A DNA stretch of 64,000 nucleotides from assembly GCA_043228905.1 (NCBI GenBank), contig JBHGNT010000009.1, positions 2,604,001 through 2,668,000 on the forward strand, read 5' to 3'. How positions within the stretch are numbered: position 1 is the stretch's first letter; each line of letters opens with the position of its first letter. Both the position numbers and the translations under genes were made by a program. Source of the DNA: Azolla caroliniana (Eukaryota; Polypodiophyta). The notes beneath the pieces are model-generated. The model saw only the letters and a program-made list of their open reading frames with translations. It was not told the origin of the DNA and ran no database searches. Positions 1-12,600 of this stretch are shown here, in pieces.

Positions 1-730
1 GGTTGACTGCTCCAAATAGACTTATTTTTAGGAGACATCAGATGGAAATGTTGGTTTATTTTCTAGGTACTAATATTGATTTGGGTGACATACAAACACA
101 TCAATTGTTATTTGTTTAAAGCACAACAGGAAACTTGGGACATAGAATGGGCAATTGCTTGGAGTCATGCAGAAACGTATAGTTTACATATTTGTCAAGT
201 GCCGTTCGTTTCATGCACAACATCACAACTTGATGGAACATAGAGCAAGCAATTTGTGGAACTTGTGCTACAACTTATTGCATGTATACCGATGAAAGTG
301 TTTTTCATTTCTCAAGGCCACAATAGCTTGGGGAAACTTTGGGTGACAGATCTTTATGGTGTGGAGGGCTTACCATTATGCATACATACTCATCAAGCAA
401 CAAATTCTTGTAGTTTATGAGCTTACCATCATAAATACTTATTGTACAAGTACTTAGGGAGAGGCAATGCATAGATATCTAGATACATAGATACATGCCT
501 TGAGTCGTTTGTGCTACTGTAATCAAAGAGTCAGGCGACCAAAATAAGTTGGGTTACCAAGGGTGTATTTTATAATGGCAAGCTTTTTTAGATAAAAAGA
601 TTTGTCAATGTAGATTGCACATGCCCTTGGAAACGTGGCTTGCACCATCCATGACTGTGATTTCCTTGTTGGGCCTCATTATGATTTGATTGAAAAATAG
701 GCACAAACTACATGCATGCATTCATACATA
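1..730. other. Intergenic, no gene recognised
   Basis: AT-rich sequence with no reading frame of interest and no repeat that I recognise. It precedes an LTR-like block. Confidence 0.5.
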
Positions 731-1264
731 TCATTTGTTATGCCCCTAGATTATGGGGATCTCAAAACACACGAAACACAGCTGGGACAAGAATGATGAT
801 TTATATTATAAGAGGGAGACGAGGGATTACAACAATCCCAATGTTGGGAATTAGGATAGACCAACAATATATGAGGGGCTAGAGAGTGTTTCTATATTAC
901 AATGGGAGAGATAGTAGAACTCAAAGATTAGGAATCATAAAAAATGAGGAGAGGCTCCTCCTTATATAGGCCCAGAAGTGGTTGTTTGGAGGGCTAGCCA
1001 TTGGGATTGGATGGCCCAACCATGGGGGGGCGCCTTATCTACAGTAGGGATTGGGACTGGTTCTTTTCTTGAGTCCCAACTCAGATCGACACTACGTTTT
1101 GATAGGGACTCTCCCCACTCTGTTGGGGGCTCCGTGAGATTGTTCCAACTTTGCGTATGACTCTTTGGGACAGTCCCAACCTTGATTGGCGTTGCTCGGG
1201 TCTGTCCCCACTCATTTTGGAACCACTTTCCAGTTGGGACTGTTTGAGTGCACCACAATTGTCA
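731..1264 (-). mobile_element. Probable solo LTR (minus orientation)
   Basis: Read on the minus strand, the block starts with TG (TGACAATTGTGG) near 1264 and ends with CA (GGGGCATAACA) near 736. It carries a TATA-like CCTATATAAGG at about 960-970 and an AT-rich poly(A)-signal-like stretch near 790-810, which is the normal order inside an LTR. No gag or pol reading frame and no primer-binding site follow, so a solo LTR is the simplest reading. The flanking 5-mers (tcatt, agatt) do not match, so either the boundaries or the identity may be wrong. Confidence 0.4.
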
Positions 1265-1267
1265 AGA

Positions 1268-1470
1268 TTATATACATAATACATGTATACATACTTTTTA
1301 TACATTACATAATACATGTATACATACTTTTTATACATTACAATGTTACATAATCCATGTATACATACATACTTTTTATAGATTACAATGTTACATAATC
1401 CATGTATACATACTTTTTATACATTACAATGTTACATAATCCATGTATACATACTTTTATACATAGAGAG
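1268..1470. repeat. Minisatellite upstream of TH2
   Basis: About five tandem units of 33-45 bp built on the core CATGTATACATACTTTTTATACATTACA. Several units are nearly identical. Each unit contains the palindrome GTATAC and is extremely AT-rich. The array ends about 70 bp before the first in-frame ATG of the TH2 gene, so it lies in the promoter or 5' leader. Confidence 0.8.
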
Positions 1471-1536
1471 ATACACACATATGTACATATATGATATATG
1501 TATACATATTGGAGATGCTGAGAGAAGAAGAGATCA

Positions 1537-4500
1537 TTGCTTGTATTTATTATTTTTTGCTTCATGTCAATTTCAAGATTTGCCCAACAAAACACAGTTT
1601 GCAGGAGGAGAGGAGGATGGACTCTGTTCCTGCACCATGTCATCATTATCCCCACTAAGACTCTTCCTCTGTTGTCTTCCCGACCTTCCATGGATTTCAC
1701 TCGTTGTAATGGAAGTTTGGCACTGTCCCTGTGGGAGAAGAGCAAGTCCCTGTCCATGGCTGCTCTGTATCACCCTTTTGTTGTCTCATTGGCTGCAGAG
1801 AAGCTTAGCCTCAACACTTTCAGGCACTATATCGCTCAAGATGCTTTCTTCTTGCAAGCTTTCTCCACGGCGTAAGTGGTTCTCTGTCCTTCTTCATCGC
1901 GTTCCAACATATAAACTGGAATAGACTTAAAACCCTAAACCTTGTCATTTTTTAGGTTTTAGATTTAGTATGATTATTTTCAAGATTTACATCGATCATG
2001 ATTACTTGTTGAGTTCTTGCACTGTATATCGTTATTTCTAGCGTTTTAGACCTCAAATTGAACTTTCAATATATCAGACTTGTTTCAGCCATTATATAGT
2101 GCAATTGTTGTTTCATGGCCTAGCTCAACTCGAACTTTCAAATATGTCATACTATGTTTTCACCCATTAGATAAAGCAATTCTTGTTTTTTAGAGTTTTG
2201 ATCAAACGTCTTTTTTTACACACATTAGATAATGCAAATGTCTTTTTTCTACATTTTTAGATAAAATTTTATTCCTTTTAGGTTTGATAGAAAATATTTT
2301 TGTTTGTAGGGTTTTGATATATCATAATACTTTTTTCCTCCCATTAGATTATGCAATTGTTATCTTTACACATTTAGATAAAATATTGTTCTTTTAGGTT
2401 TTATATCACATCTTTTTGTTTGTAGGGTTTTGATATATTATGGTACTTGTTTTCACCTACTAAATAGTGCAAATAAATTTTCTAATGGCTTTCATGATCA
2501 AATATGGTCATTTTTAGGGAGTACATTGCATACTATTATTTTAAGGGTTTTAGCCTAATTGGACTGTCAAATACATCATGCTTGTTTCATCCATTAATTA
2601 ATACAATTGTTATTTTAGGGTTTTCTATAAAAAGCTAAGTTTTGGCCCATTACATATTACATTTCTTGTTTTACGATGGCATTAGATTGAAAGGCTAGTT
2701 TTCACCCAATATATGATTCAATTGTTGATTTCTAGTGGATAATAAAGCTAAGGTCTCACCCGTTAGAAAATAGAGTTTTTGTTTAATCTGATGCCTATTG
2801 TCGTGGACCTTTGAATCTTTATACTATTTGTTTAGGTATCGTCTTGCTCATGAGAATGTTGATCATGATGTATCAAGGAAGCGAATCAATGAGCTTCAAC
2901 ATGCTGTTTACAGTGAACTCATGCTCCATTCCTCGTATGCAGAGGTAGAATAATCTTGCCAATTTGAACTCATATCTCAGTTCCAAAATGTAATATAGGC
3001 ATAAAAAATATTTGATGCACTAGCAAAAACATTTATTTAACCCCCTATCTTTGTATTTGCAATAGTTTGAAGTTACTGTAGATATAGAACCTCAGGAATT
3101 TCCTAAATTGCTAGTTGTTCAGATATGTTCATAATATTTTGATCCTTGGATACCTATATGAAGAATAAAACATTATTGGAATTCTTCAGGCTTGGGGTGT
3201 GGATCTCACCAAGGATAATAAGCCTGATGGTGCCACAGCTAAGTACACTGAGTTTCTTTTAACAACTGCATCAGGAAATGGAGTTTTTAAGGAACATGAG
3301 AAAGGAACAAAAGGCACAACAATAGATAAGAAGAAAATTGCTGCTTTCACTATTGCGGCAATGACACCATGTATGAAGCTGTATTCATTTCTGGGACAAG
3401 AGATTGCAAAAACCTTAGATGAAGGTTTCCAGGGTTCTGTTTATTGTGACTGGATTGCAGCATACTCCTCCATATCTTTTCAGGTTCGTTAAACATGTAA
3501 TCTTATTCAGGGGCACAAAAATATTACCAACTTTTTAGGTATTGCCAGAATACCAGGAAGAGTTCAAATATTACTAGAATTCCCTTTGTCATTCAAAAGT
3601 TTGCTAGTAGAGGGGTATTGTGGTCATTTTTTGAAACTTAGGGATATTTTGGTGAATATCTAAAAAGGTAGGCCATGCAAGGAATTATTATGCCCAGTTG
3701 TGTGTTGTGTGGATTTATGGTGTGAGCTACATTAGTTGAAACCTAATGTGAAGCATTTCTTTGAATTTATTTTTGTTTGATTGTTGTTGATAGGCATCGA
3801 CTGAGGTAATTGAGCAACTACTTGACAGTATGGCAAGTTGTTTGGATGAAGAGGATATTGAGCATGTTGAGAGACTTTATTACCATGCTTTCAAGCTGGA
3901 ATTGGACTTCTTTTCTGCTCAACCTAACTGTGACTGTCCATTCCTACCTTTCATCAAAGCGCAAACAAGCAGCTCTAAGTTTTCCTATTTGTTGATGTCA
4001 GATTTTGATTTGACTTGTACAATGACTGATTCTTGTACTGTTCTATCTGATGCTTCTATAAGATATGCTTCCTGTCAAGGAGAGGAGCATCGCATGAACA
4101 TCAAACAAACATGGGACTTCCTGAAGAAATCCTATGGTACCCAATATGCCAACATCATTAATCTTCTGGAAAGTAAAGGTTAGATCTAATACTACTGCTG
4201 ATTTTGTCCCTTCCCATTCCCTTTATTTTAGACATTATTAATACATCATTGATGTAGATATATGCATGCAATCAAATATTATGCCCCTATTGTGTATGCA
4301 TGGATGTTTACGATTTTATTTGATCAAATTACAGTAGGATTTCATGAATTGCAACATTTGTGTGATATGAATGGTTTCCACTCCTTTTGGGCGTTGCAAA
4401 AAAATGTAGGTGTAATATATAGCACAATTATGTATTTTGTCCTACATAGTTCACATGTAACATCGTGTTTTATATAAATATTTATATATGAGGATGTTTA

Positions 4501-5484
4501 TGTGTTTATGTTTTTGACTATTTGTGCAGCAAATTCTCAGGGGCATTATGATGAGATTGGCTTACGGTCATTTCTTGAAAAATTATCACAATTTGAGATA
4601 GAGTCAAATTCTGAAGTAATTAGAAAACGTGCTTTAAAAGGGCTAGATATGGAAGACGTTAGGAGAACAGGTGGTGAAATACCTCTACAAGAAGGATGTT
4701 CATACTTTTTTAAAGAAATCTCGAAGTATAGTAATGTGAAGGTGCACATTCTCTCAGTTTGCTGGAGTAAAGCGCTTATTGAAGGTGCATTGTTAAAGGG
4801 TATGTATTTTTTTATTAGGATTGTCTTATAAAACTAAATTTTATAAAGCATAAGTTTTACCCTCTACACCCCATCATATTTGTGCATTTTATCATTTCTA
4901 ATGAACATACACAGAACATGCCCAGTTCTTAAAAGCCTTGAACCCACACTGTTAAGGTTATAAAGCATAGTCTTTAACAGGACATCATCATATCTGTCGA
5001 TTTTGTAAGTTTTAATGTTCACATAACGTATGTATCTGTTACTATCCAATTTATGGCATTTACTTTTGTTGCTTCAGGAGACATGGATTTCATAAAGGTC
5101 CATGCAAATGAACTTTCCTCCAGGGAGTCTATCACCTCAGGTGACATTATACGTGTACTTGAAACCCCATTTGATAAGGAGAGGGTGTATCAAGAGATAC
5201 TTAAAAATGTGGATCTTCTCGAACCTACAATATCCATTTACATTGGTGACAGTGTCACTGATCTACTATGTATGCTCGAGTGTGACATGGGAATTATCAT
5301 CGGCTCAAGTTCTTCCTTGAAAAAAGTTGCACAGTCGTTTGGTATTTCCTTGATACCACTTTACAAGGAAACTTTACAACTAGTGAAGGTTGGGCATTCA
5401 CAGGGTTGGCAAAAGACAAAGGGAGTTATTTACACTGTTTCAAGTTGGCATGAAATCTATACTTTCATGGTTGGCTTGTCTTGA
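1537..5484 (+). CDS. TH2: Bifunctional TenA / HAD thiamin-monophosphate phosphatase
   Basis: TH2 dephosphorylates thiamin monophosphate to thiamin, and its TenA domain salvages pyrimidine breakdown products of thiamin. Six exons join in phase with GT-AG sites: 1537-1871, 2836-2944, 3190-3483, 3794-4178, 4530-4799, 5078-5484, giving about 599 residues. Exons 1-4 encode TenA, including FRHYIAQDAFFLQAF and YTEFLLTTASG. The HAD part has motif I DFDLTCT from 4001 in exon 4 and the acidic motif GDSVTDLL from 5245 in exon 6; the last exon ends with YTVSSWHEIYTF. Length and domain order match plant TH2. In-frame Met codons lie at 1537, 1564 and 1690. The stretch between them is basic and Ser/Arg-containing, so a longer organellar and a shorter cytosolic form are possible, as known for the Arabidopsis protein; this is inferred here. 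Neighbours share no obvious pathway. The gene is convergent with the exonuclease gene downstream. Confidence 0.93.
3516..3672. repeat. Degenerate inverted repeat in TH2 intron 3
   Basis: The left part (TTACCAACTTTTTAGGTATTG, then ATACCAGGAAGAGTTC) is an imperfect inverted match of the right part (GGGATATTTTGGTGAATAT, then CTAAAAAGGTAGG). The wording resembles the arms of the hairpin MITE at 37344-37666, so this may be an old relative of it. The arms are heavily mutated and no target duplication is visible. Confidence 0.4.
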
Positions 5485-6653
5485 CCCCATGGACATAATT
5501 GAGACCTATTCTCAGCTGTTATTATCATCAAGATGTAAAAAATCCATTAGTTTGAAATAATTACATTGTTTTCCATTGGTGCAAGTCACAAACGAGGGCC
5601 ATGAAAAAATATGGAACCCCATTGGCTTGAGAATATATTTTTTGAGACTCAAAAAAAAGATTGGAAGTCATTATAACTTTCCTCAGAACATTTACCTTAT
5701 GTTTAAGAAACTCTATAAAAAATGGGAATAATTATTCAACTTCCTTGAAAACTTGTTTTTGAGGAATTGGACAAATAACATTTCTAGCTTCATTATTTCA
5801 GTTTCAACTCTCTTTGCTTTCTATGGGTTTCGAATGTACTTAAGATGAAAAAAGGGTTGCAAACAAGTACACATTTGAACCACAATATCACCTCTTTTTC
5901 TCACTGTCAAACATGAGAGACAGTATCATCTAATAGAGACCCTGACAATTACCAATGAGAACAAAATTATGATTTCAAATAGTCCATGAAAAAGTGAGCT
6001 GTCAATAGGGCACCTGAGAAACAGCGCAAACTAGCTAAATGTAAATACCAAAATAATCAGAGAAAGAAAAGTTACTACAGTAGGTTGCCTCTTGGTAAGC
6101 AGGCTTATATTTCGTACTCCCCATGTTCTTAAAAGGTTCTATGATCTTTGAAGCTTAAAATTGAATCTGTAAAGGTATTCTGCATGACCTTCACCTTCTT
6201 GCTAATTACTATCTAACAAAACGAAGGGAAAAGGTCGATAGAATTGGAATGACTGAGAAACTATGTCCATATGAGAAGTGCAAATATTGAGTATCATTTT
6301 CCCAACATTTTGATTGCACTTCATGTCACTAGTAAAAATGTGAAATTTACAAGGTATTATATTACACCAGTTTGAAAGCTTTGTTGATGAAATTCTGGAT
6401 CACATCTCATTGATGACTATCCATAATTTGCATTATATATATTGATTGTCTCCACACTTGTGGTCATCTCTTCTTCCACGCCTATGTTTCCTAGAGAAGA
6501 TATTACACGCAATCTTAAACACTAGCGCTTTTTCTTCTTTGGCATATACAAATCGCAGATAGACAATTTTCCTCATGGGAGCATTCGTAGAATGTTAACA
6601 TTACAGACCTGGTATACTAACAAATTATCTCCTCATTCCATACTACTAGTATA
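5485..6653. other. Convergent intergenic region, no gene
   Basis: This lies between the 3' ends of TH2 (+) and the exonuclease gene (-). It is AT-rich, with no supported reading frame or recognised repeat. It should contain both 3' UTRs and poly(A) sites. Confidence 0.5.
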
Positions 6654-9600
6654 CTAAACCTCTGATTTAAACTTTCTTGCATATTTACAGGTAGAGGGCC
6701 TTCGTGTCTGTATCCCATCATTTAATGCACGTTGGGCACGCAAGCTGTTGATATGCTTCTCCAACTTCAAAAAGGAATCCAAATCATTGGAATTGTGCCT
6801 TGGAAAACACCACTCTGCTTCAAGAGGTACAGGAAGGTTCCTGCAAAAGGAAATCCATTGACCATCAGAAACCAATTACTGAGAGAAGGATAAATTGAGC
6901 ATGAAAACTATAAAAATCATATGATGTTGATAAAGAGAGATTGATTGAACAAGGAAGATGATCCATTAAGATTTCCGACCACTAATATAGTGTTGAAACG
7001 AACCAATAAGCTAAGCGTGGCAGATTTGTTCGTAATATAGAAAGAATGGTTTGGTGACGAAACCAAACCATTTCTCTTTCCATGCCAATAAAGGTTTGTT
7101 GCATCATTCAAATGAATACGAATCGGGATTATAGGGACATAAGCTTATAAAATAACTACACCTGATTCTAAACCAGTTGATGGAAATATGATCGAAAGAA
7201 GAGCGAGATGTGCTAATAGCAAGATACCCCTGAGGGATAGCATGGTTCGGGCAAAGCCACTCAAAATCTTTACCGAACTATAACCAGCCATCATAACAGC
7301 AAATAAACATATTCCTAAGCTTAGGGCACGAAAACGATAGAGGATTAACTCTGAAAATACTGGGAAAGGCACTAATGTGGAGGTACACCCGGTAATAAGA
7401 GACCAAAAGGATGAGGCCCATGTGTCTAAGACCCCACTACGATATATCCAAGAGAAAGAGAGAATAGAGAACCTAAAATAATAATAGAATGACTTATTAC
7501 CGTAAAATTATAAAGTACCATACCTTACAAATTAAGAAATAATGGAAAGGTAAAAGTAACAAGGATCGGGAGACAAGACTATTATTTCGAAACACCACTA
7601 ATTTATTCGTTCATGAGTTTGGTCATGAAACCATAAGTCATCGCATTCAGTACTAAGTCTCATCCATTCAAGGTCACCAAGTGAACTAGGAGCGGGATTA
7701 AACTGGTCGTGGGTGACATAGATGGAGAGGAATTGATAAATAAAAGATACAGATTTCCTATATGGATGGAAATCGATAGAATATGGCAGGTTATTCCGGT
7801 AGATTGTAAGCCATGATGAATTGAAGGGTTTGTTCCAACATGCATGAAAGAAGGTTGTTCTTAACATTGAAGAGCTCGTATGAGAGTTGGCTCAACCTAG
7901 CCCCAACAATAGCAGAATATTTCCGAGATGTCAATGAGCAAGCTGTACTTTTATTCTTTTGACAACATCTTCTGCTTTGCCCAAAATCGCGGAATCAGAA
8001 GTCTCTGTTTTCCTTTCAGCAGGTAGAATACCGATGAAAACCACTTCTTTGGCTATCAAGCAAGCAAGCAAGCCATGTTATTAACTGGTTCTTCCCGGCT
8101 GGCCAGGTCTCTATAGGAAAGAATTCCAGATTAATAACTTCCATTCAAGCGCACCTGCGGACAATCTGACTGACCTAGCCCCGCTACAACCATTTGCACA
8201 CCTTACTGCACCGGCCACTTTTGAGAAGATTAGCAGAAGAATATCTATGCGGCCCATTTATTCCTCTTCATAAAGCGGTGAGGGCCAAAAATAGCCCAAG
8301 ACAGCTTCAGAGCAAACTCTGTTACCAGAGCTGAGCACAGCTTTAGACAATTCCGTCAGGCACCACAAAGGACTGGCTTGAGAAGTATCACAAGAATTGA
8401 CTTTCTGTGCCCTACTCTCAATGCGTCAAACTCTCCGTATCCATTACTCTTTTACAATCAATTATTTGATAGATTTGGAATGTGATGAGATCCACTCTAA
8501 TCATCTCATAGGGCCACCCCGATGAGTGCAATACAAAACAAAAGAGGAACTTACCTAAATGCCGTATGATCTTTCAAGTAAAAAGATATTGATTATTTCA
8601 ATTGGAAGGAGAAAGGTTTCAGAATAGGCTAGCCCTAGTTTTAATGTTTTAAAACTTACTTTTCAAAGTCAATCTTCAAAAACAATAGATTGTCTCTTAG
8701 AGAAGGAAAACGCCAAAACCTCACCTTCGCAAGCGGAGCACCTCAAGGTTCTTCCAAAGTAACGATTCATATTTAGTCAAAGCTTCATGAATATATGGTT
8801 TTCCGACAGTTCTCTTGGTTGCAACATTCAATATATTCTCAAGAGATCCATGTTTTATAAGAAGTTTCAAAGCAGTTTTCCTACCAAATCCAGGTACAAC
8901 ATCTGCAAGTCCAGGGATATTATCTACCTTGTCACCGAGGAGACATCCTGTTTAGAAAGATGAAACTCATTACCCATCTTTGCAGAGACATATGAAAGTG
9001 GTATAATAATATCAATAAGGGAAACACCAAAACAACCTTCTGGATATAACTACAAAACCAGTAAGCTTCAAAAATTACCATGATACTCTGGTGTATTCTA
9101 GTAATTTTTGAAAACCACAGAATATCCAAAATGTTAAGAATATAGTAATGTTAAATGCTATTCTAGTTTACCAATATTCCCAAAATGCCACAACTGTAGA
9201 TTTGACATTACTTTATGCTAAATTGAATTTATGCTTAATTATGCTTCCTCTTTTGTAATATTAGTATCCCATTTTTTGCTCTTCATAGTTAGTAATAAGG
9301 CTGAAAACATGCTTTGATTTGTGTTAAATCTACAAATTAGAGTGGCATTTTAGGAATTACAGTAAACTAGAGCCAAATTCCCCAAATAAGGAGCTCAATG
9401 AAGCTCACGAAGGCTGAGCTCGATATCAGGATGACTATCATGCTGTCGGAAATAGTCCTCATGCGTATAAAAAGACCACCGTTTAAGGTCTGCTAGTGGA
9501 GCCACTATTTGCACCTTCTCACAAAGCAGTTGTTTGAAATCCTTATCTGGTGATGCGATTTTTACATGCATTCCCTTCATAATTGCTTTTTCTGTTAACG

Positions 9601-12600
9601 ATGCCACAACATCATCAGCTTCAGCATCTTCAATGCTTACAATCTGTCGATGTCCAAGCTGTTAATTCATATAATATGTGTGATATAGAATCTTACATAA
9701 ATTAGTGTCTTTCAATAGTTACATACAGGAATGTGGCACTCTGTCATGAAGGCTTTTATGAAAGGGAATGCCTCTCGTAAGTCCGCATCATCACCTATCC
9801 ACGTTTGCCTATTTTTTGATGATGATAGTGGAATAAAATTATTTCGATTCCCTTTGTAAGTGGGTAACAAATTCCTTCGGAATTCATTCCCCTTCTCTCC
9901 ATCCATTACCTGTCAACAGTTCTCTCTCTGTCTCTGTCTCTGTCTCTGTCTCTATATATATAATCTCTCGTTTTTCCATAACAGTATTTATATTAAATAC
10001 AGAATGTTAATTACAGTACATGCGGTGCAATAACAGGCAACCCCCATCTGATTCCCCACTATATATACTCTCTCTCTCTCTTTTCTGTAACAGTAATTAT
10101 ATTAAATACAGAATGTTAATTACAGTACATGTGGTGCAATAACAAGCAACCCCCATCTGATTCCCCATTGTATCCCTTGTCATTTAATTCCTTTGGATGG
10201 ACCTATTCCATCATGTTACCTAATAGTTAATGCAAATTCGGAAAATTATTTCCAATAAGCCTACAAATATCTAGCTGACCTTTAACAAGAAGAACAGTCA
10301 TATGCCTTTCAACTCCATATTGAGTATCATAAACCAAAGCATTCTGCATACGCCAATTATGTCATAATCCCAAGTACTGAGTAGATACAAACACAAATTG
10401 AAACAGTGGATGGGGCAGTCTAATCTCACCTTGAGCAACCACCCATTGGCAAGAGGATGTTGATACCCTAGTTAGAGATACCACTGACATAAACTTCCAA
10501 ATAGATCTTGCTACCAGAAAACTAGTAAAACTATGGCAACTGTGATCCTCTACAATTGAACAAATATAACACATCCCAAAGAGACATTCTGTCATCGCAA
10601 AGTTAACTTCTGTAACTCGAGGTAATCCACCCACCATAACCCCGCCAAATGGACTCTTTGCTTTGAAAGGAATACAATACTTCCATCCTGGTAGTACCAC
10701 CATCTGCCACAAACTATTAGGCCTCTTGAATCCCCATTCTTTGTTAATCTGGTCTACTATCAATGTGTGCTTAGTAATAAGGTATTAATACAACCTTTGT
10801 TGTAACTTTGTCCAAGCTTTTACGACTCCCAAACGATCAACCTACTCAGGACTATCCTCAATCAAATATTGAATTGCGGGATGTGAAATACGCAGTGCTT
10901 GTAACTGAGACCATATATCTTCAGAATTGGGAGAGATACAAGATCTTGTCCTAGCTGTCATAAATGCCATGATTCTTTTAGATTCCAATTTAACATCCCC
11001 TACATAACCAAAACCAGCTGTGCCATAGGATTAAACTGTGTTCGGAGAGCTTGCTTGCCCTCCCATACCAACAAAATCCTCCAATATACTTTGTTGCCAG
11101 CTCATTGCAGGATAAATAATCATTGACCCAACAGACTTAGCTTGCCTATCACTGTAACCACATGCCACCAAGAACTTGCAATCTTTGGCCTATCATGCTG
11201 AATACCTTCTTTCTCTATGTTCCATTCTGTCCATTTCAGTTTTGTGTATTTAGTTTTTAATTCAATCTCTCTTTACGAGCATCCCTTGGTTGACCACGTG
11301 AACCGATTGTATGGATGTTTTGTAAATTTCCTCAAGGCCTTTGTTATTGTGGGCTATATATGCACTATATGAGCATGTTGGGATGAGTTAGGTTATCACA
11401 AGCACCATTCATGTGAAGCAAGGATGCCCATTGTCCCCTACCATCTTCAGACTCTGCATCGATGAGGTAGGGATCTAAATATGTGCAGTCCACAAGGTAA
11501 GCAACATATTAGGTACACCTCTTCACATCCAACTTTGTGCTGATGATATAAACTTGGTCTCTAAACAATTCCCTGAATGGTTTTTACCACAAAAAAAGGC
11601 TCTCAGTGAACCTAGGAAAGTGTAATCCTTCAACACAGTACTGCATGCTCGATTCATGTGGAGAGTCGCGCCTAGAAGCCCTTTGTGTCCCTGTAGATAT
11701 GCGATGGTGCATAGAAGTGTAATCTCCATATGGATTATTGGAGGATGTGCCTAGCACAATTAGAGTAAAATTAGGATGGTCACAATTATCACTCTCTTCA
11801 GACCTCTATATAGACAAGGTATTGCATTACATAGAGAGATCCAGTGGTTCAGAAGCATGCCAACTGGGTATGGCCGGCAAATATTACTATATGCTGATGA
11901 TACTGGTGCTGATCTCCAACTCTCCAGAGTAACTACAAAGATATCTAAACGCCTTCACATTATTTTGTATTGGACAAAGATTTGTTGGTAAACCTAGATA
12001 TAAGTACTGCACAAGCATGAGTAATGAGATCAGACGCAGAATTCTCCTTGGGAAAGGAAATGGTGGTGTACACACGATCCCACACATACCTAGGAGTAAC
12101 ATTTATAGGGCCTCGATTCTCCTTTCAGCATGCTGCCTTTGCTCAACTTTCTTGTGAATATGCAGCACTTGGTGATATGGAGAGACAATGTGCACATACA
12201 CGATCCAAGAGGTATGAACTAAATTATGGATATTTGGTACTTTTGTCACATTGACTCTTCTCAATGGAGTAGAAGCCTGGGGCCAAGTCTTAAAAATGCA
12301 AATAACTGGAAAGATTTGGAGAGACTTTAAGACTCAATGATTGCCTCCATAATAAGCAACAAACGTCAGTACACCATGATATAAATCGAGCACAGATACG
12401 AGCAGCCCCAATAATCACCGAGCAACCTCGTATCCGATGGTTTTGGGGGTTGCCTAAACGAAAGCACTCAAGGTTGTAACTTATGAAATCAAGAAAACTT
12501 GCTGAACATGTAGATGTTCATTGTTGGTATCCTGAACGCAAGAATAGTTCTAGCTACATGGCATAAGTATAAATGCACTACTGTTCCAATATACCTTGGA

